NCBI RefSeq assembly: GCF_009389585.1
Contig: NZ_VIYG01000016.1
Span: 1-64,000 of the forward strand
Direction: 5' to 3'
Source of the DNA: Oceanobacillus sp. CFH 90083
Lineage (GTDB): Bacteria; Bacillota; Bacilli; Bacillales; Amphibacillaceae
Length of the DNA stretch: 64,000 nucleotides
Part shown: positions 8,214 to 19,123 of the stretch, one piece after another
How the letters are laid out: each line of letters begins with the position of its first letter
Position numbering within the stretch: position 1 is the stretch's first letter
Program-made: the position numbers and the translations under genes
Notes under the pieces: model-generated
Databases searched by the model: none
What the model was told of the DNA's origin: nothing
The model's input: the letters and a program-made list of their open reading frames with translations, nothing else

Positions 8214-10925
8214 TTATGCTTTTACCTTTTCACGCAGCACCATACGCAGAATACCGCCATGACGATAGTAATCAATTTCAACATCGCTGTCAAAACGGGC
8301 AACCGCTTTAAATGAAGTTACTTTTCCAGCCTCATCTGTTGCAGTTACATTTACCAAATCACCAGGTTTTACAGACTCATCTACTTCTACAGCAAATGTT
8401 TCTTTACCAGTTAAGCCCAGGCTCTCTGCACTGTCACCTTTTTCAAATTGAAGCGGTAATACACCCATCATAACAAGGTTTGAACGGTGAATACGCTCGA
8501 AGCTTTCGGCAATAACTGTTTTAATTCCTAATAGATTTGTACCTTTTGCAGCCCAGTCACGGGACGATCCCATGCCATAATCTTTTCCGCCGATAACAAC
8601 AAGACCTGTTCCATCCTGCTGATATTTCATTGCAGCATCATAGATTGGCATTACATCACCAGTCGGCCAGTAAGTCGTATAACCACCTTCTGTACCGGGA
8701 GCTAACAAGTTACGGATACGAATGTTTGCAAACGTACCACGCATCATAATTTCATGGTTACCACGGCGGGATCCATAAGAGTTAAAGTTTCTTGGTGAAA
8801 CGCCTTTCTCTTGTAAGAACTTACCTGCCGGCATATCTTTTGCGATAGCACCTGCTGGTGAAATATGGTCTGTTGTTACAGAATCTCCAAATAGTCCGAT
8901 AGCACGTAATCCGCTAAGCGGTTCAACCGTACCAGCTTCCGGTGTTAACCCTTCAAAGAATGGCGGGTTTTGAATATAAGTAGAGTCTTCATCCCACTCA
9001 AATAACGGTTCATCTGTCGTATCGATTTCATTCCATTTCTCGTTAGAGCTGAATACATCTTCGTATTCTTTGCGGAAGATCTCAGGTGTGACAACTTTTT
9101 CCACTTCTTCTTTAATTTCTGTCAGTGTCGGCCAGATGTCATTCATGTAAACATCATTACCGTCTTTATCTTTGCCAATAGCATCTTTCGTAAGATCAAT
9201 ATCCGTTGTTCCAGCAAGTGCATATGCAACGACAAGTGGCGGAGAAGCAAGATAGTTCGCTTTCACTAACGGATGGATACGGCCTTCAAAGTTACGGTTA
9301 CCGGATAATACAGAAGATGCAATTAAATCGTTTGCTGCAATAGCTTCTTCAATCTCATCACGTAAAGGTCCGGAGTTACCGATACATGTTGTACATCCAT
9401 AACCTACAAGGTTAAAGCCTAATTTATCTAAATATGTTTGTAAACCGGCATCCTCTAAGTAACGTGTAACAACTTTTGAACCCGGTGCTAATGAAGTTTT
9501 CACATACTCAGGAACTTCCAGACCTTTTTCAACTGCTTTTTTCGCAACTAATCCTGCACCTAACATAACATATGGGTTAGATGTATTTGTACAGGACGTA
9601 ATTGCCGCAATAGCAAGGCTGCCTGTTTTCATAACAGAAGTCTTACCATTTGGATGCTTGATTTCAACTTCTTTATCAAATTCAGATTTATCTAATCCGA
9701 ATCCCTGGTTTCCTTCTTTTGCAGTAATTGCTTTATTGAATTCTTTTTTCATGTCAGATAGTGCAATCAAATCCTGTGGACGTTTTGGACCAGAAAGATT
9801 TGGCTCTAATTCTGACAAATTAATTTCAATTACTTGTGTGTATTCCGGATCAACACCATCTGCGTCATACCATAAATCATTTTCTTTACAATATTTTTCA
9901 ACAACGCTAATTAATTGCTCACTGCGTCCAGTTAATTTTAAGTAATCAAGAGATTCCTGATCAATTGGGAAGAATCCGCAAGTCGCACCATATTCCGGCG
10001 CCATGTTAGAAATAGTCGCACGGTCAGCTAATGGCATATCCTTCAGTCCAGGGCCAAAATACTCTACGAATTTTCCAACTACATTTTGTTCACGCAACAC
10101 TTGTGTTACTTTTAATGCAAGGTCCGTTGCAGTCGTACCATTTGGGAAGGAACCGGTAAATTTCACACCAATTACTTCTGGTGCAGGGAAATAAGAAGGC
10201 TGCCCCAGCATACCTGCTTCCGCTTCGATTCCACCAACACCCCAGCCCAGAATACCCAGACCGTTAATCATAGTTGTATGGGAATCTGTTCCTACAAGCG
10301 TGTCAGGGAAAGCATCATAAGTACCATCTTCATTTTCAAGCGCATGTACAACATCAGCCAGATACTCCAAGTTAACCTGGTGGACAATTCCGGTTGCCGG
10401 CGGTACTGCACGATAGTTATTAAATGCTTTCTGAGCCCAGTTTAAGAACTGGTAGCGCTCTGCATTACGCTCAAATTCTAATTCCATATTTGCGCGTAAT
10501 GCGTCTGGTGTTCCATATTGGTCAACCTGTACAGAGTGGTCAATAACCAAATCTACTGGTACTTCCGGATTGATTTTATCCGGTTCTCCCCCAAGATCAA
10601 CCATTGCTTTACGGAGAGATGCCAGGTCAACTACTGCTGGAACTCCTGTAAAGTCCTGAAGAATTACGCGGGAAGGCTTAAATGGAACATCTGCCCCTGT
10701 CGCCTTATCTGTTCCCCAATGTGCCAATGATTCAACATGCTCATTTTTAATTTGATGACCATCATGCTGTCTTAATAATGATTCTAAAAGAACACGGACA
10801 GAAAATGGCAAGCGATCAACTTTACCTAACCCAGCTTCTTCCAGAGTCTTTAAACGGTAATAATTATACGTTTTACCATTTAACTCAAACTGCTTTTTTG
10901 CATTGTACGCATTTGTGTTCGACAT
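8214..10925 (-). CDS. citB: Aconitate hydratase (aconitase A)
   Basis: Aconitase interconverts citrate and isocitrate in the TCA cycle, and its apo-form can bind RNA. The 903-residue protein has the IRP1/AcnA architecture. Fe-S cluster ligands lie in the SCTNTSNP block and in [12 protein letters not shown], and the swivel domain has [10 protein letters not shown] and [17 protein letters not shown] precedes the ATG. It is flanked by yneN and yneK as in B. subtilis, with an extra histidine kinase gene upstream. Upstream dyads suggest CcpC-type citrate-responsive repression. Confidence 0.97.
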   Translation of the reverse strand: MSNTNAYNAKKQFELNGKTYNYYRLKTLEEAGLGKVDRLPFSVRVLLESLLRQHDGHQIKNEHVESLAHWGTDKATGADVPFKPSRVILQDFTGVPAVVDLASLRKAMVDLGGEPDKINPEVPVDLVIDHSVQVDQYGTPDALRANMELEFERNAERYQFLNWAQKAFNNYRAVPPATGIVHQVNLEYLADVVHALENEDGTYDAFPDTLVGTDSHTTMINGLGILGWGVGGIEAEAGMLGQPSYFPAPEVIGVKFTGSFPNGTTATDLALKVTQVLREQNVVGKFVEYFGPGLKDMPLADRATISNMAPEYGATCGFFPIDQESLDYLKLTGRSEQLISVVEKYCKENDLWYDADGVDPEYTQVIEINLSELEPNLSGPKRPQDLIALSDMKKEFNKAITAKEGNQGFGLDKSEFDKEVEIKHPNGKTSVMKTGSLAIAAITSCTNTSNPYVMLGAGLVAKKAVEKGLEVPEYVKTSLAPGSKVVTRYLEDAGLQTYLDKLGFNLVGYGCTTCIGNSGPLRDEIEEAIAANDLIASSVLSGNRNFEGRIHPLVKANYLASPPLVVAYALAGTTDIDLTKDAIGKDKDGNDVYMNDIWPTLTEIKEEVEKVVTPEIFRKEYEDVFSSNEKWNEIDTTDEPLFEWDEDSTYIQNPPFFEGLTPEAGTVEPLSGLRAIGLFGDSVTTDHISPAGAIAKDMPAGKFLQEKGVSPRNFNSYGSRRGNHEIMMRGTFANIRIRNLLAPGTEGGYTTYWPTGDVMPIYDAAMKYQQDGTGLVVIGGKDYGMGSSRDWAAKGTNLLGIKTVIAESFERIHRSNLVMMGVLPLQFEKGDSAESLGLTGKETFAVEVDESVKPGDLVNVTATDEAGKVTSFKAVARFDSDVEIDYYRHGGILRMVLREKVKA

Positions 10926-11030
10926 ATAGTGTTACCCCTTTCATTTCTTCTCCTTCTCCCAAATGGATGAAGAAGGTCTTACTTTTGTTAATCCATACTG
11001 CTATTCAAATAAATAGACCGTTCATAGTAT

Positions 11031-11071
11031 ATAATATAGGAATCTAGCAAATAAAACAAATAATTATTGTT
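11031..11071 (-). promoter_or_regulatory. citB promoter with overlapping CcpC-like dyad
   Basis: On the minus strand TTGTTT (11054-11059), a 17-base spacer and TATTAT (11031-11036) make a promoter. The near-perfect dyad AACAAATAATTATTGTT (11055-11071) covers its -35. B. subtilis citB is repressed by the LysR regulator CcpC at AT-rich dyads around this position, so this is a candidate operator. Assignment to CcpC is inference. Confidence 0.45.
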
Positions 11072-11189
11072 ACTTAGTAGATAGTAAAAAGTTATGCCAA
11101 GGGATAAATATTACTTATATAATTGCGGAAATATCGATAGTGAAAATAATATACATTTGTAAAAAAACGGAAAATAAACAATCGCAACG

Positions 11190-12323
11190 CTACTCTCCTG
11201 ATTCCGCTTCATCATCTGCCTTGGGGAAAATAATTTCAAATGTACTTCCCTTCCTCGCATTATTGTACATATGAAAGTCCGCTTCATGGTTACTAAGAAT
11301 TTTTTTGGTGATTAAAAGTCCCAGTCCAGTTCCTGATGTTTTTGTCGTAAAAAATGGCTCCCCTAGCCTGTGTAAAATTTCATCCGGCAATCCGCAGCCT
11401 TCGTCAATAACAAAGAGTTTTACTTTATCATCTAATTCTTTTGCTTCTACAATAATTTTTCCAGATTGATCCATTGCTTCAATAGCATTTTTCACCAGAT
11501 TAATCAGAACCTGTTTAATTTGAGAACGATCACAAAGAATAGATGCGTCCGTACTGCTTTGCAGCTGAATTTGAATATTTTTTTGGTTTGCCTGTGACTG
11601 TAATAATAATCCCACATCCTGCATCATTTTCGTTACCTTTTCTGTAGAACGATTATCTGTTAAAGGTCTCGAAATAAACAGCAACTCCGATGTAATTGCT
11701 TCAATTTTCTCCACCTCCTCAATCATTACATTAAAGTATTCCTCCTTATGCTGTGCACCAGCCTGAAGTAACTGCAGAAATCCCTTTAACGATGTCAGCG
11801 GATTACGTATTTCGTGAACTAAACTGGCAGCCAGCTGCCCTGCTACATTCATCTTCTCTGACCGGATCATTAAGTCATCCAATCTCGCATCCTCTGCTTT
11901 TCGTTCTAAATAAATCAGAAGCCTATTTTCGACATCTGTATCTTGAAAAGCATAATCCAACTCACAAGAAAAAGAAAGATACTCTCCTTCTTTGTTCGGA
12001 ATATCCATTGTTCGCTTTTTAGCATTCACCTTTTTTTCAGTCAGAGCCTGTGAAATAATCTCCAAATCTATTTTAACCGGAGAATCTACCCATGTCTTCC
12101 CAATTACTTCTTTTGGCTTATAGCCTAGCATCTCATATACAGTATCACTAATATATTCTATTTCATTATTTGTATTAATGACAACTACGATTCCTTCTAT
12201 TTTTTTGCTCAGCCAGGAAATAATGGCCGCTGAAAGCATTGCATCGGGGTGTAAACTTTGACGACTCTCAGAACGTTGTAAGTCATTCAGGGACTGATTT
12301 CTATGCTTTTTATCCATACCCAT
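11190..12323 (-). CDS. Cytoplasmic PAS-domain sporulation-type sensor histidine kinase
   Basis: The order is a short N-terminal tail, PAS domain (about 40-145), HisKA with H170 in SLVHEIRNPLTS, then HATPase_c with N, G1 and G2 boxes (NLVKNAIEAM, DEGCGLP, GTGLGLLI). There is no membrane segment, so the signal is internal. The HEIRNPLT block and lack of a partner response regulator are typical of the KinA/KinE kinases that feed Spo0F-Spo0A, so it is a candidate phosphorelay input. It lies directly upstream of citB on the same strand, but 264 bases and a citB promoter separate them. Confidence 0.82.
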   Translation of the reverse strand: MGMDKKHRNQSLNDLQRSESRQSLHPDAMLSAAIISWLSKKIEGIVVVINTNNEIEYISDTVYEMLGYKPKEVIGKTWVDSPVKIDLEIISQALTEKKVNAKKRTMDIPNKEGEYLSFSCELDYAFQDTDVENRLLIYLERKAEDARLDDLMIRSEKMNVAGQLAASLVHEIRNPLTSLKGFLQLLQAGAQHKEEYFNVMIEEVEKIEAITSELLFISRPLTDNRSTEKVTKMMQDVGLLLQSQANQKNIQIQLQSSTDASILCDRSQIKQVLINLVKNAIEAMDQSGKIIVEAKELDDKVKLFVIDEGCGLPDEILHRLGEPFFTTKTSGTGLGLLITKKILSNHEADFHMYNNARKGSTFEIIFPKADDEAESGE

Positions 12324-12541
12324 GCTCCTTTCAGAAGTTATTTATAATAATTTGTATGATTATGACGAAACAATTATGAACACTTGTATATATTTCTTAA
12401 TATCTTTATAATATTAAAGTAAGAAATTATCACATTGGTTAAATTAATGTTACTACAATTTTCTAAAAAAATAAATTGATAGTTTATAATGAATTAGCAA
12501 TATTCGTAATTTTTTTACGTAAAAATAAGGTGAGGTGTGCG

Positions 12542-13015
12542 ATGATATCACTGATTATTATTATGTGGGGTTGCTTATTAGTAGGATTGATGGCAATCGG
12601 TGGATATTTTATGTTTCGAAAGTTTTTAAAGCGGCTGCCTAAAGAAGATGGACGTTCCATTATGGATTGGGAAGAATACTATTTAGAGCAAACCTTACAT
12701 AAGTGGTCTCAGTCAGAAAAAGACTTTTTAGAAGAACTCGTTTCTCCGGTTCCTGAGCTATTCAGAGATGTTGCCAGACAAAGAATTGCCAGTAAAATTG
12801 GAGAGCTATCACTTCAAAAAAACGAGGATACGATTACACGTTCGACGTTGATTGAAGGGTATATTTTAGCAACCCCAAAAAGAGATCATAAATTCCTCCG
12901 TAAAAAGCTGAAGGAAAATAATATTGATATTGCCCCATATGAAAATTTTTTCAAACAGTCAAAAGACAATTACCAGGAAAATTGGGAAGCAAAATACAAG
13001 CAAAAAAAAGGATAG
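12542..13015 (+). CDS. yneK: YneK, DUF2621 membrane-anchored protein
   Basis: The protein has one membrane segment (residues 3-24) followed by a charged cytoplasmic part with PKEDGRSIMDWEEYYLEQ and the family-like PVPELFRDVARQRIASKIGE. The frame is open from 12476, but the ATG at 12542 follows GGTGAGG and puts the membrane segment at the N-terminus as in B. subtilis YneK (149 residues). Function is unknown. It converges on ccdC with a shared terminator. Confidence 0.8.
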   Translation: MISLIIIMWGCLLVGLMAIGGYFMFRKFLKRLPKEDGRSIMDWEEYYLEQTLHKWSQSEKDFLEELVSPVPELFRDVARQRIASKIGELSLQKNEDTITRSTLIEGYILATPKRDHKFLRKKLKENNIDIAPYENFFKQSKDNYQENWEAKYKQKKG

Positions 13016-13077
13016 TTTCCAGATTTCAGAGTTGGATAAATAGATCCATGATCGTTTTAGGAAAATAGTTTTTCTTA

Positions 13078-13203
13078 AAGAAAACTTGGCAAGCCAAGCC
13101 GGAAAGGCGCAGGATTGCCTTAGTTGGGGATTGCGATTACTCGTCCCAAGGAAAGCGTTGCACTTATACTTTTTTCCTTAGATTCTTTATACTTTCTTAA
13201 ACT
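13078..13203 (+). repeat. Dispersed repeat R1, copy B
   Basis: This is one of the clearest R1 copies. It begins TTAAAGAAAACTTGGCAAGCC, contains GGGGATTGCGATTACTCG and ends in CTTTATACTTTCTTAAACTG. The same blocks recur in the same order at 47224-47342 and, inverted, at 20361-20490. Confidence 0.7.
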
Positions 13204-13205
13204 GC

Positions 13206-13245
13206 AAAAAAGCAAAGTGCCAAAATTTACGCACCTTGCTTTTTT
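13206..13245. terminator. Bidirectional terminator between yneK and ccdC
   Basis: AAAAAAGCAAAGTGC (13206-13220) pairs with GCACCTTGCTTTTTT (13231-13245). It overlaps the ccdC stop codon and follows yneK, so both convergent genes can use it. Confidence 0.75.
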
Positions 13246-13694
13246 GTCAGCTTGATATATTGATAGAGCATAGCCACTCTCCACGTACCTATCATCCCCA
13301 GGGCAAGCAAAAAGAACATGCCGGACGTTTCACCTACAGAAATGCTTGTACCAATAATAAGCTTGATAATAATACGGATAACTAATAAGCCTACTAAAAT
13401 TACCGGAAACATCTTTGACGGCTTGACATAAATATGCTCGCCTGCATGCTCCAATTTTGATGTTTTTATTAGAAAGATAGAAAATATTATTCCGACAAGC
13501 AGTGCTTCTGCAACTTGAAGCCAGCTTATTTGAAACATCGGAAATAAAAACATAAGTGCTCCTGTACTCATAAAAAACGGTGGCAATATAATGCTTTTTA
13601 CAGATGCAGGCTTTTTAGAAGCACGCATTCGCACAAATATCATCGTAATTGCCATAAATGCAAAAACAGCAGTCGTCGCAATGGCCAAATACAT
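13227..13694 (-). CDS. ccdC: CcdC (YneJ), membrane protein linked to cytochrome c maturation
   Basis: This 155-residue protein has four to five predicted membrane segments (LAIATTAVFAFMAITMIFV at the start, then about 40-60, 95-115 and 125-145). It matches B. subtilis CcdC in size and place downstream of ccdA. The role is unclear, since ccdC is not essential for cytochrome c in B. subtilis. A TTG three codons upstream is possible, but AAAAGAG is better spaced (9 bases) to the ATG at 13694. The CcdB/YneI response-regulator gene that lies between ccdA and ccdC in B. subtilis is absent. Confidence 0.8.
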   Translation of the reverse strand: MYLAIATTAVFAFMAITMIFVRMRASKKPASVKSIILPPFFMSTGALMFLFPMFQISWLQVAEALLVGIIFSIFLIKTSKLEHAGEHIYVKPSKMFPVILVGLLVIRIIIKLIIGTSISVGETSGMFFLLALGMIGTWRVAMLYQYIKLTKKQGA

Positions 13695-13723
13695 ACATAA
13701 CAACTCTTTTCTCTATGCTCTGG

Positions 13724-13760
13724 AAAAATATCGGCCAGAATAACTTTGACCGATATTTTT
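13724..13760. terminator. Terminator-like hairpin between ccdA and ccdC
   Basis: A perfect 11-bp stem AAAAATATCGG (13724-13734) / CCGATATTTTT (13750-13760) with T-rich flanks on both strands separates ccdA from ccdC, so the two are probably not a simple operon. Confidence 0.7.
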
Positions 13761-13797
13761 CCTCCACACCATAAACTATTTTTTCTATAGTAGTGGG

Positions 13798-13941
13798 TGT
13801 TCAAAAAGTTTGCAAGAAGAACCAATAGGTCAACACATTTCCGCAGCAGGACAAGGTGGACCCTGCGTTGCCCCGTAACGTAGGCGTTCTTAATAGAAGA
13901 TCCTTTTCCGTCGTGTCATTTTTTGGACTTTTTGAACATCC
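13798..13941. repeat. Dispersed repeat R2, copy a
   Basis: This element of about 144 bp has terminal inverted repeats TGTTCAAAAAGTT (13798-13810) and GGACTTTTTGAACA (13925-13938). Internally it shares AAGAACCAATAGG-like and GTGTCATTTTTTGGA blocks with the copy at 27012-27160. No ORF. It occupies the slot of ccdB in the B. subtilis order. Confidence 0.75.
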
Positions 13942-13960
13942 GTCATCGTATTGTTGAAAA

Positions 13961-14665
13961 TTAAAATCCAGTAAAACCAAACAGATTTGCTAAAAATGCT
14001 GTGAATCGGGTCATCCAATCAAAAAATAATGCGATTCCCATCAAAACCATAACCCAGCCGCCTATCTTCACCATTTTTTTACTATGTTTTCGAAACCATT
14101 TCAATTTGCCGATAAAGAAAGCAAGCAATAAGAATGGAATAGAGAAGCCTAAAATATAGCTGATCATCATGACAAGTCCGATATTAGGGTTTGTGGCAGC
14201 TAATGAGAACACGACCATTAGAATTGGTCCGGTACAAGGCGTCCAACCTAAAGAAAACGCCATTCCAATAATAAAAGATCCGAAGAAGCCAGCCGGACGA
14301 TTTTTAAAGTGAATTTTACGATCCTTCATAAGAAATTCAAAATTTAATACACCGACAATGACTAAACCAAAAAAGATAATTAAAATAGCCCCAATCTGCC
14401 TGATCGGATCCTGATAGGTCATTAAAAATTCAGAGACATATGTCGTCGTAAATCCAATCATCACAAATATACTTGAAAAACCGATTAGAAAAAATATCGT
14501 ATGTAATATTGCTTTTCGATCAAGCCGTTTACTGTCTTGATTTATTTCATCCATGCTCATTCCGGTAATATAAGAAAGGAATACCGGATATAGCGGAAGA
14601 ACACAAGGCGAAATAAATGAAAGAAATCCAGCTGCAAAGGCCAGGAAAATATTAATTTCTTCCAT
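13961..14665 (-). CDS. ccdA: CcdA, cytochrome c biogenesis thiol-disulfide transporter
   Basis: CcdA carries electrons from cytoplasmic thioredoxin across the membrane to extracytoplasmic thioredoxin-like proteins such as ResA and StoA/YneN. The 234-residue protein has six membrane segments and the two functional cysteines in their family contexts: C21 in SFISPCVLPLYP and C144 in LGWTPCTGPIL. Length matches B. subtilis CcdA. YneN, 6 kb away, is a plausible partner. Confidence 0.95.
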   Translation of the reverse strand: MEEINIFLAFAAGFLSFISPCVLPLYPVFLSYITGMSMDEINQDSKRLDRKAILHTIFFLIGFSSIFVMIGFTTTYVSEFLMTYQDPIRQIGAILIIFFGLVIVGVLNFEFLMKDRKIHFKNRPAGFFGSFIIGMAFSLGWTPCTGPILMVVFSLAATNPNIGLVMMISYILGFSIPFLLLAFFIGKLKWFRKHSKKMVKIGGWVMVLMGIALFFDWMTRFTAFLANLFGFTGF

Positions 14666-15092
14666 ATGAAGCCCCCCTTACTCAATCATTTCTATTTTAA
14701 CAGAGAAATAAAAAATTGAAAGCCAAATTTATGACAATCTATATACATTTTGTGAAAGGTCGTTCAGAAATATGCTTACACTTTTTCAGTCAGGAAGTCT
14801 TCCATTTTTATCTGCTCTCCCTTCTGTTTAATTTCCCTTTTTAGAATAATCGGTATAAAAGATTAAACAAGCTTACCGTTTTCTCCGTTTAATATTGCAC
14901 TTTTTGCTTCACTTCTTTTTACCATTTCATAAAAAAACCACTATTCTGCTTCATTTTTTAACAGAAAAGTGGTTTTTGAGAAAACTTAACCAATCAATTT
15001 TTAACCATTGGAGAAAAATTAATCTGAAAAGTTTTTAACTATATCAGTAGAAAAATAATAAGTGCTATAAACGCTGATATATCAAGGTTTAT
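14666..15092. other. 427-base intergenic region, terminator only
   Basis: Between ccdA and yneF the only clear structure is a terminator: AAAAACCACTATTCTG pairs imperfectly with CAGAAAAGTGGTTTTT (about 14931-14978), suited to ending the yneF/sirA transcripts or acting on both strands. I see no ORF, repeat copy or RNA motif in the rest. Confidence 0.6.
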
Positions 15093-15320
15093 CTATTTTC
15101 CAGACTGATTCTGGTTATTCATCGCCCGCATCATTTGATTGATTTTCTTCTGTGACGGCTTCTGACCCATTTGCATCATCAATGTACGAAGCATTTGCTC
15201 ATTAATCGGCGGATTCTTTTTCAAGTAGTTCATCATATATTTTCTTGCAATGAAAAATCCAAGAGCAACACCAGCAATTAAAGCTGCAATTGCAATTAAT
15301 ACTATCCATATCGTACCCAT
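15093..15320 (-). CDS. yneF: YneF (UPF0154) small membrane protein
   Basis: This 75-residue protein has one N-terminal membrane segment (4-24), the family's [18 protein letters not shown] junction and a Met/Gln-rich tail with [22 protein letters not shown]0154 proteins are conserved in Firmicutes and have no agreed function. The position between ccdA and sirA is as in B. subtilis. Confidence 0.92.
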   Translation of the reverse strand: MGTIWIVLIAIAALIAGVALGFFIARKYMMNYLKKNPPINEQMLRTLMMQMGQKPSQKKINQMMRAMNNQNQSGK

Positions 15321-15367
15321 GTTACAAAATTTCCTCCTTCGTGTTGTCTCTAATACAGTATATTAGA

Positions 15368-15835
15368 TTAGAGGAAATTATACAACACTTGACTTTCATC
15401 ACTCTGAGCTTTTATAGGCTTAGGAGAAATCCACCCATATTGGGATGTATCTTTCCCTTGAACAAAGAAATAAGGATGAATATCTTCTAAGATAGGAAAA
15501 AGCAATGACATCGCCGTAACTAGATGATTACATTTTAAAATTAATTGCCCGTTCTCAATATACAGGCAAAGTACTTCTTCTCCTTTTTTTACGAGAACTC
15601 TATTTCCAATCCGTTTTACAATAATATCAGGCGAAGAAAACGTCTTTAAATGCATAGCAAACTTATAAAAATGGATTTTTCGCGTTATAAAGCGAAATTG
15701 CTTTCTGATGATAATTTCGTCCTCATTTTCAGCTTTTTCAGCACATTCTAGAAAAAAGCGATGTAATATATCACTTTTGTGAAAATAGTTTTTTGCTACA
15801 TTTTCTTCTACCCAATAAATTGCGTATTCATTCAT
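15368..15835 (-). CDS. sirA: SirA, sporulation inhibitor of DNA replication
   Basis: SirA is induced by Spo0A~P and binds DnaA domain I to stop new replication rounds. The 155-residue protein keeps the family pattern: an N-terminal YAIYWVEENVAKNYFHKSD stretch and the C-terminal YGWISPKP (YGWLNP in B. subtilis). A GTG one codon earlier is possible; AAAGGGGG is better spaced to the ATG at 15835. The genomic place between yneF and tkt matches, and a 0A box lies upstream. The family is divergent, so the call rests on place plus these motifs. Confidence 0.83.
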   Translation of the reverse strand: MNEYAIYWVEENVAKNYFHKSDILHRFFLECAEKAENEDEIIIRKQFRFITRKIHFYKFAMHLKTFSSPDIIVKRIGNRVLVKKGEEVLCLYIENGQLILKCNHLVTAMSLLFPILEDIHPYFFVQGKDTSQYGWISPKPIKAQSDESQVLYNFL

Positions 15836-15858
15836 CACGTATTCCCCCTTTGATTACC

Positions 15859-15924
15859 ATTATAGAGGAATCTATTTCCGAAAGTTGTCATAATAGTGTG
15901 CAAAGAACAACTTCTTTTGTCGAA
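15859..15924 (-). promoter_or_regulatory. sirA promoter with Spo0A box
   Basis: TTTTGTCGAA at 15915-15924 (plus strand) is a consensus 0A box. A -10 TATAAT reads on the minus strand at 15859-15864, without a good -35, as expected for an activated promoter. The box lies between the sirA promoter and the tkt terminator. Confidence 0.55.
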
Positions 15925-15929
15925 AGAAC

Positions 15930-15966
15930 CATAAAGAGAGAGATGCTAGCACCTCTCTCTTTATCA
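15930..15966 (-). terminator. Terminator of tkt
   Basis: The stem AAAGAGAGAG / CTCTCTCTTT around a short TGCTAGCA core lies about 25 bases after the tkt stop codon. Confidence 0.7.
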
Positions 15967-15990
15967 GATATAAACAATATAAATTTTTCC

Positions 15991-17991
15991 TTATTTCGTA
16001 ACTTCTTCTACCAATTGAACCACATTATCTACGGTAAATCCGAATTTTTCAATCAGCACATCTCCATTTGCAGAAGCACCAAAACGATCAATTGTTAATG
16101 TTTTACCTTCAAAGCCGACATAACGGTCCCAGCCAAAAGAAGATGCCATTTCGATCCCGACTCTGGCAGTTACTTCTTTCGGGAGAATTTCATTTTTATA
16201 AGCTTCATCCTGTGCTTCAAAACGATCCCAGGAAGGCATACTTACTACCTGTGCATCAATATTTTTTGCTTTCAGTGCCTCTTGAGCTGCAACTGCTAAT
16301 TGAACCTCCGAGCCTGTCGCTAAAAGAATCGCATCCGGAGTCTCTTTTTCAGATTTACTTACAATATAAGCTCCTTTTTTGACTCCTTCATAGGCTAATT
16401 CTGCTGTATTAGCAAGCGTAGGAAGATTTTGACGGGTCAATACAAGGGCTGTAGGCTGATCTGTTGACTCTAGTGCCAATCTCCATGCTGCCTGCACCTC
16501 ATTTGCATCCGCCGGACGAATTAAAGATAGATGCGGTATCGCACGCAATGCTGCCAGATGCTCAACAGGCTCATGTGTCGGCCCATCTTCCCCGACTGCA
16601 ATCGAATCATGGGTAAACACATACGTTACCGGCATATTCATGATAGATGCCAGACGAATGGACGGACGTAAGTAATCACTAAAGACAAAAAACGTTCCGC
16701 CGTAAACATTTAAGCCGCCGTGAAGCGCCATCCCATTTAATGCAGCACCCATTGCGTGTTCACGTACACCAAACCAGACGTTACGTCCAGCATAATCTTC
16801 TTTTGTAAAGTCAGCTTCCTCATTGATCGTTGTTTTGTTTGAACCGGCAAGGTCTGCACTTCCGCCAAAGAAGTTTGGAACAGCTTTTGCTACGGCATTT
16901 AATACTTCTCCAGAAGATGCACGTGTAGCAAGCTTAGAGCCTTCTTCATACACCGGCAGACTTTCATGCCAGCTTTCTGGAAGCTCTCCGTTTAAGGCAA
17001 GCTCAAACTGTCTGCCCAATTCTGGATACACTTCTTTATAAGCGGCAACAAGTTCCTTCCATGCTGCTTCTTTTTCCGAACCATTGCGCTCAATTTTTTC
17101 TTGAAAATCAGCATATACTTCATCCGGTACATGGAATGCATCATGCTCCCATTTGTAAGTTTCTTTTGTTAGCTTCACTTCATCTGCTCCAAGTGGTGCA
17201 CCATGGGAAGCACTGGATGCGGATTTATTTGGAGAGCCATAACCGATAATTGTTTTAATTTCAATGAGTGTAGGCTGATCCTGATTCTGTTGTGCTTCTT
17301 TCACTGCCTGGCGAATGGCGTTGACATCATTACCATCCTCCACCCGTAATACTTGCCAGCCATATGCTTTAAAGCGTTGTTCTGTATTTTCAGAGAAAGA
17401 GCGGTCTAAATCACCATCCAGTGAAATATCATTGGAATCATATAAAGCAATCAGCTTACCCAATCCCAAATGACCGGCTAAAGATGCTGCTTCATGAGAA
17501 ATTCCTTCCATTAAATCCCCGTCACTTACAATAGCGTATGTATAATGATCGACCACATTATACCCTTCTTTATTATACGTCGCACCAAGGTGCGCTTCAG
17601 CCATCGCCATTCCAACCGACATCGCAATACCTTGTCCTAATGGACCGGTTGTTGCTTCGACACCGTCTGTATGATGTACTTCCGGATGTCCAGGTGTTTT
17701 CGAATCCCATTGACGAAAATCTTTTAAATCATCGATAGATACTTGATAGCCGGACAGGTGTAACAGGCTGTAAAGCAGCATCGATCCGTGTCCTGCCGAT
17801 AATACAAAGCGGTCGCGATTGAACCATTTGGAGTTCTTCGGATGATGGTTCATGAAATCTGTCCAAAGCGTATACGCCATTGGCGCTGCCCCCATTGGTA
17901 AACCCGGATGCCCTGAATTTGCTTTTTCAATCGCATCAATGGATAGTGTGCGAATGGTATTAATGGATAGTTCCTCAATTTGTTGTGTCAT
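15991..17991 (-). CDS. tkt: Transketolase
   Basis: This thiamine-diphosphate enzyme of the pentose phosphate pathway moves two-carbon units between sugar phosphates. The 666-residue protein has the three expected domains: the ThDP-binding N-terminal part with GDGDLMEG-type motif ([15 protein letters not shown]), the pyrimidine-binding part with [10 protein letters not shown] and the [15 protein letters not shown] loop, and the C-terminal domain. Length equals the family's. The order sirA-tkt-ynzC-yneB matches B. subtilis. Confidence 0.97.
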   Translation of the reverse strand: MTQQIEELSINTIRTLSIDAIEKANSGHPGLPMGAAPMAYTLWTDFMNHHPKNSKWFNRDRFVLSAGHGSMLLYSLLHLSGYQVSIDDLKDFRQWDSKTPGHPEVHHTDGVEATTGPLGQGIAMSVGMAMAEAHLGATYNKEGYNVVDHYTYAIVSDGDLMEGISHEAASLAGHLGLGKLIALYDSNDISLDGDLDRSFSENTEQRFKAYGWQVLRVEDGNDVNAIRQAVKEAQQNQDQPTLIEIKTIIGYGSPNKSASSASHGAPLGADEVKLTKETYKWEHDAFHVPDEVYADFQEKIERNGSEKEAAWKELVAAYKEVYPELGRQFELALNGELPESWHESLPVYEEGSKLATRASSGEVLNAVAKAVPNFFGGSADLAGSNKTTINEEADFTKEDYAGRNVWFGVREHAMGAALNGMALHGGLNVYGGTFFVFSDYLRPSIRLASIMNMPVTYVFTHDSIAVGEDGPTHEPVEHLAALRAIPHLSLIRPADANEVQAAWRLALESTDQPTALVLTRQNLPTLANTAELAYEGVKKGAYIVSKSEKETPDAILLATGSEVQLAVAAQEALKAKNIDAQVVSMPSWDRFEAQDEAYKNEILPKEVTARVGIEMASSFGWDRYVGFEGKTLTIDRFGASANGDVLIEKFGFTVDNVVQLVEEVTK

Positions 17992-18092
17992 TGTTTTTCC
18001 CCTTCCACTTCAAAACATATTCTATTTCTTACTTTATTTTATAATGAAATCCCTTACTATACAAGCTAAGTTAATATGAAGATTAGGCAGAA

Positions 18093-18326
18093 TTAGTGTT
18101 TTTTATTGCGTTCCTGATAATCACGAAGCTTTTGCGGCGTCACATCATTACCTTCCGGATCAATTACTGTCATCCCTTTTAAGTGATTTTTAAAAGATCC
18201 GCGAACATTTGCTAAATACTCTTTACGCAACGCTTGCTGTTCATTCTTTTCTTCCTCTGTTAACCCTTCATTCTTCGCTTTATTTGCTAAAGCATTAATT
18301 CTATCCAGTTTATCTTTAGACAACAT
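18093..18326 (-). CDS. ynzC: YnzC (DUF896) SOS-operon protein
   Basis: This 77-residue, mostly helical, highly charged protein has the DUF896 core LDRINALANKAKNEGLTEEE and a C-terminal NDVTPQKLRDYQ segment. AAGGAGGG precedes the ATG. It is last gene of the LexA-regulated yneA-yneB-ynzC operon in B. subtilis, and the same order holds here. Its molecular function is unknown. Confidence 0.93.
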   Translation of the reverse strand: MLSKDKLDRINALANKAKNEGLTEEEKNEQQALRKEYLANVRGSFKNHLKGMTVIDPEGNDVTPQKLRDYQERNKKH

Positions 18327-18394
18327 ATACCTTGTCCCTCCTTGTACTAAAAAAACAGGAGATATACTTCCTGCTTCTTTATCTTACGCTACGA

Positions 18395-19084
<690 letters not shown>

Positions 19085-19123
19085 TCAGGCTGCATTTCTT
19101 TAACTGAAATTCTCCTAAAGGTT

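Noticed and set aside
8214-10925. Plus-strand frames inside citB (for example 9658-9945) and similar opposite-strand frames in tkt, xseA, spoIIIAA and others
   Set aside because: They are shadows of strongly conserved genes on the other strand, without ribosome sites or protein families.
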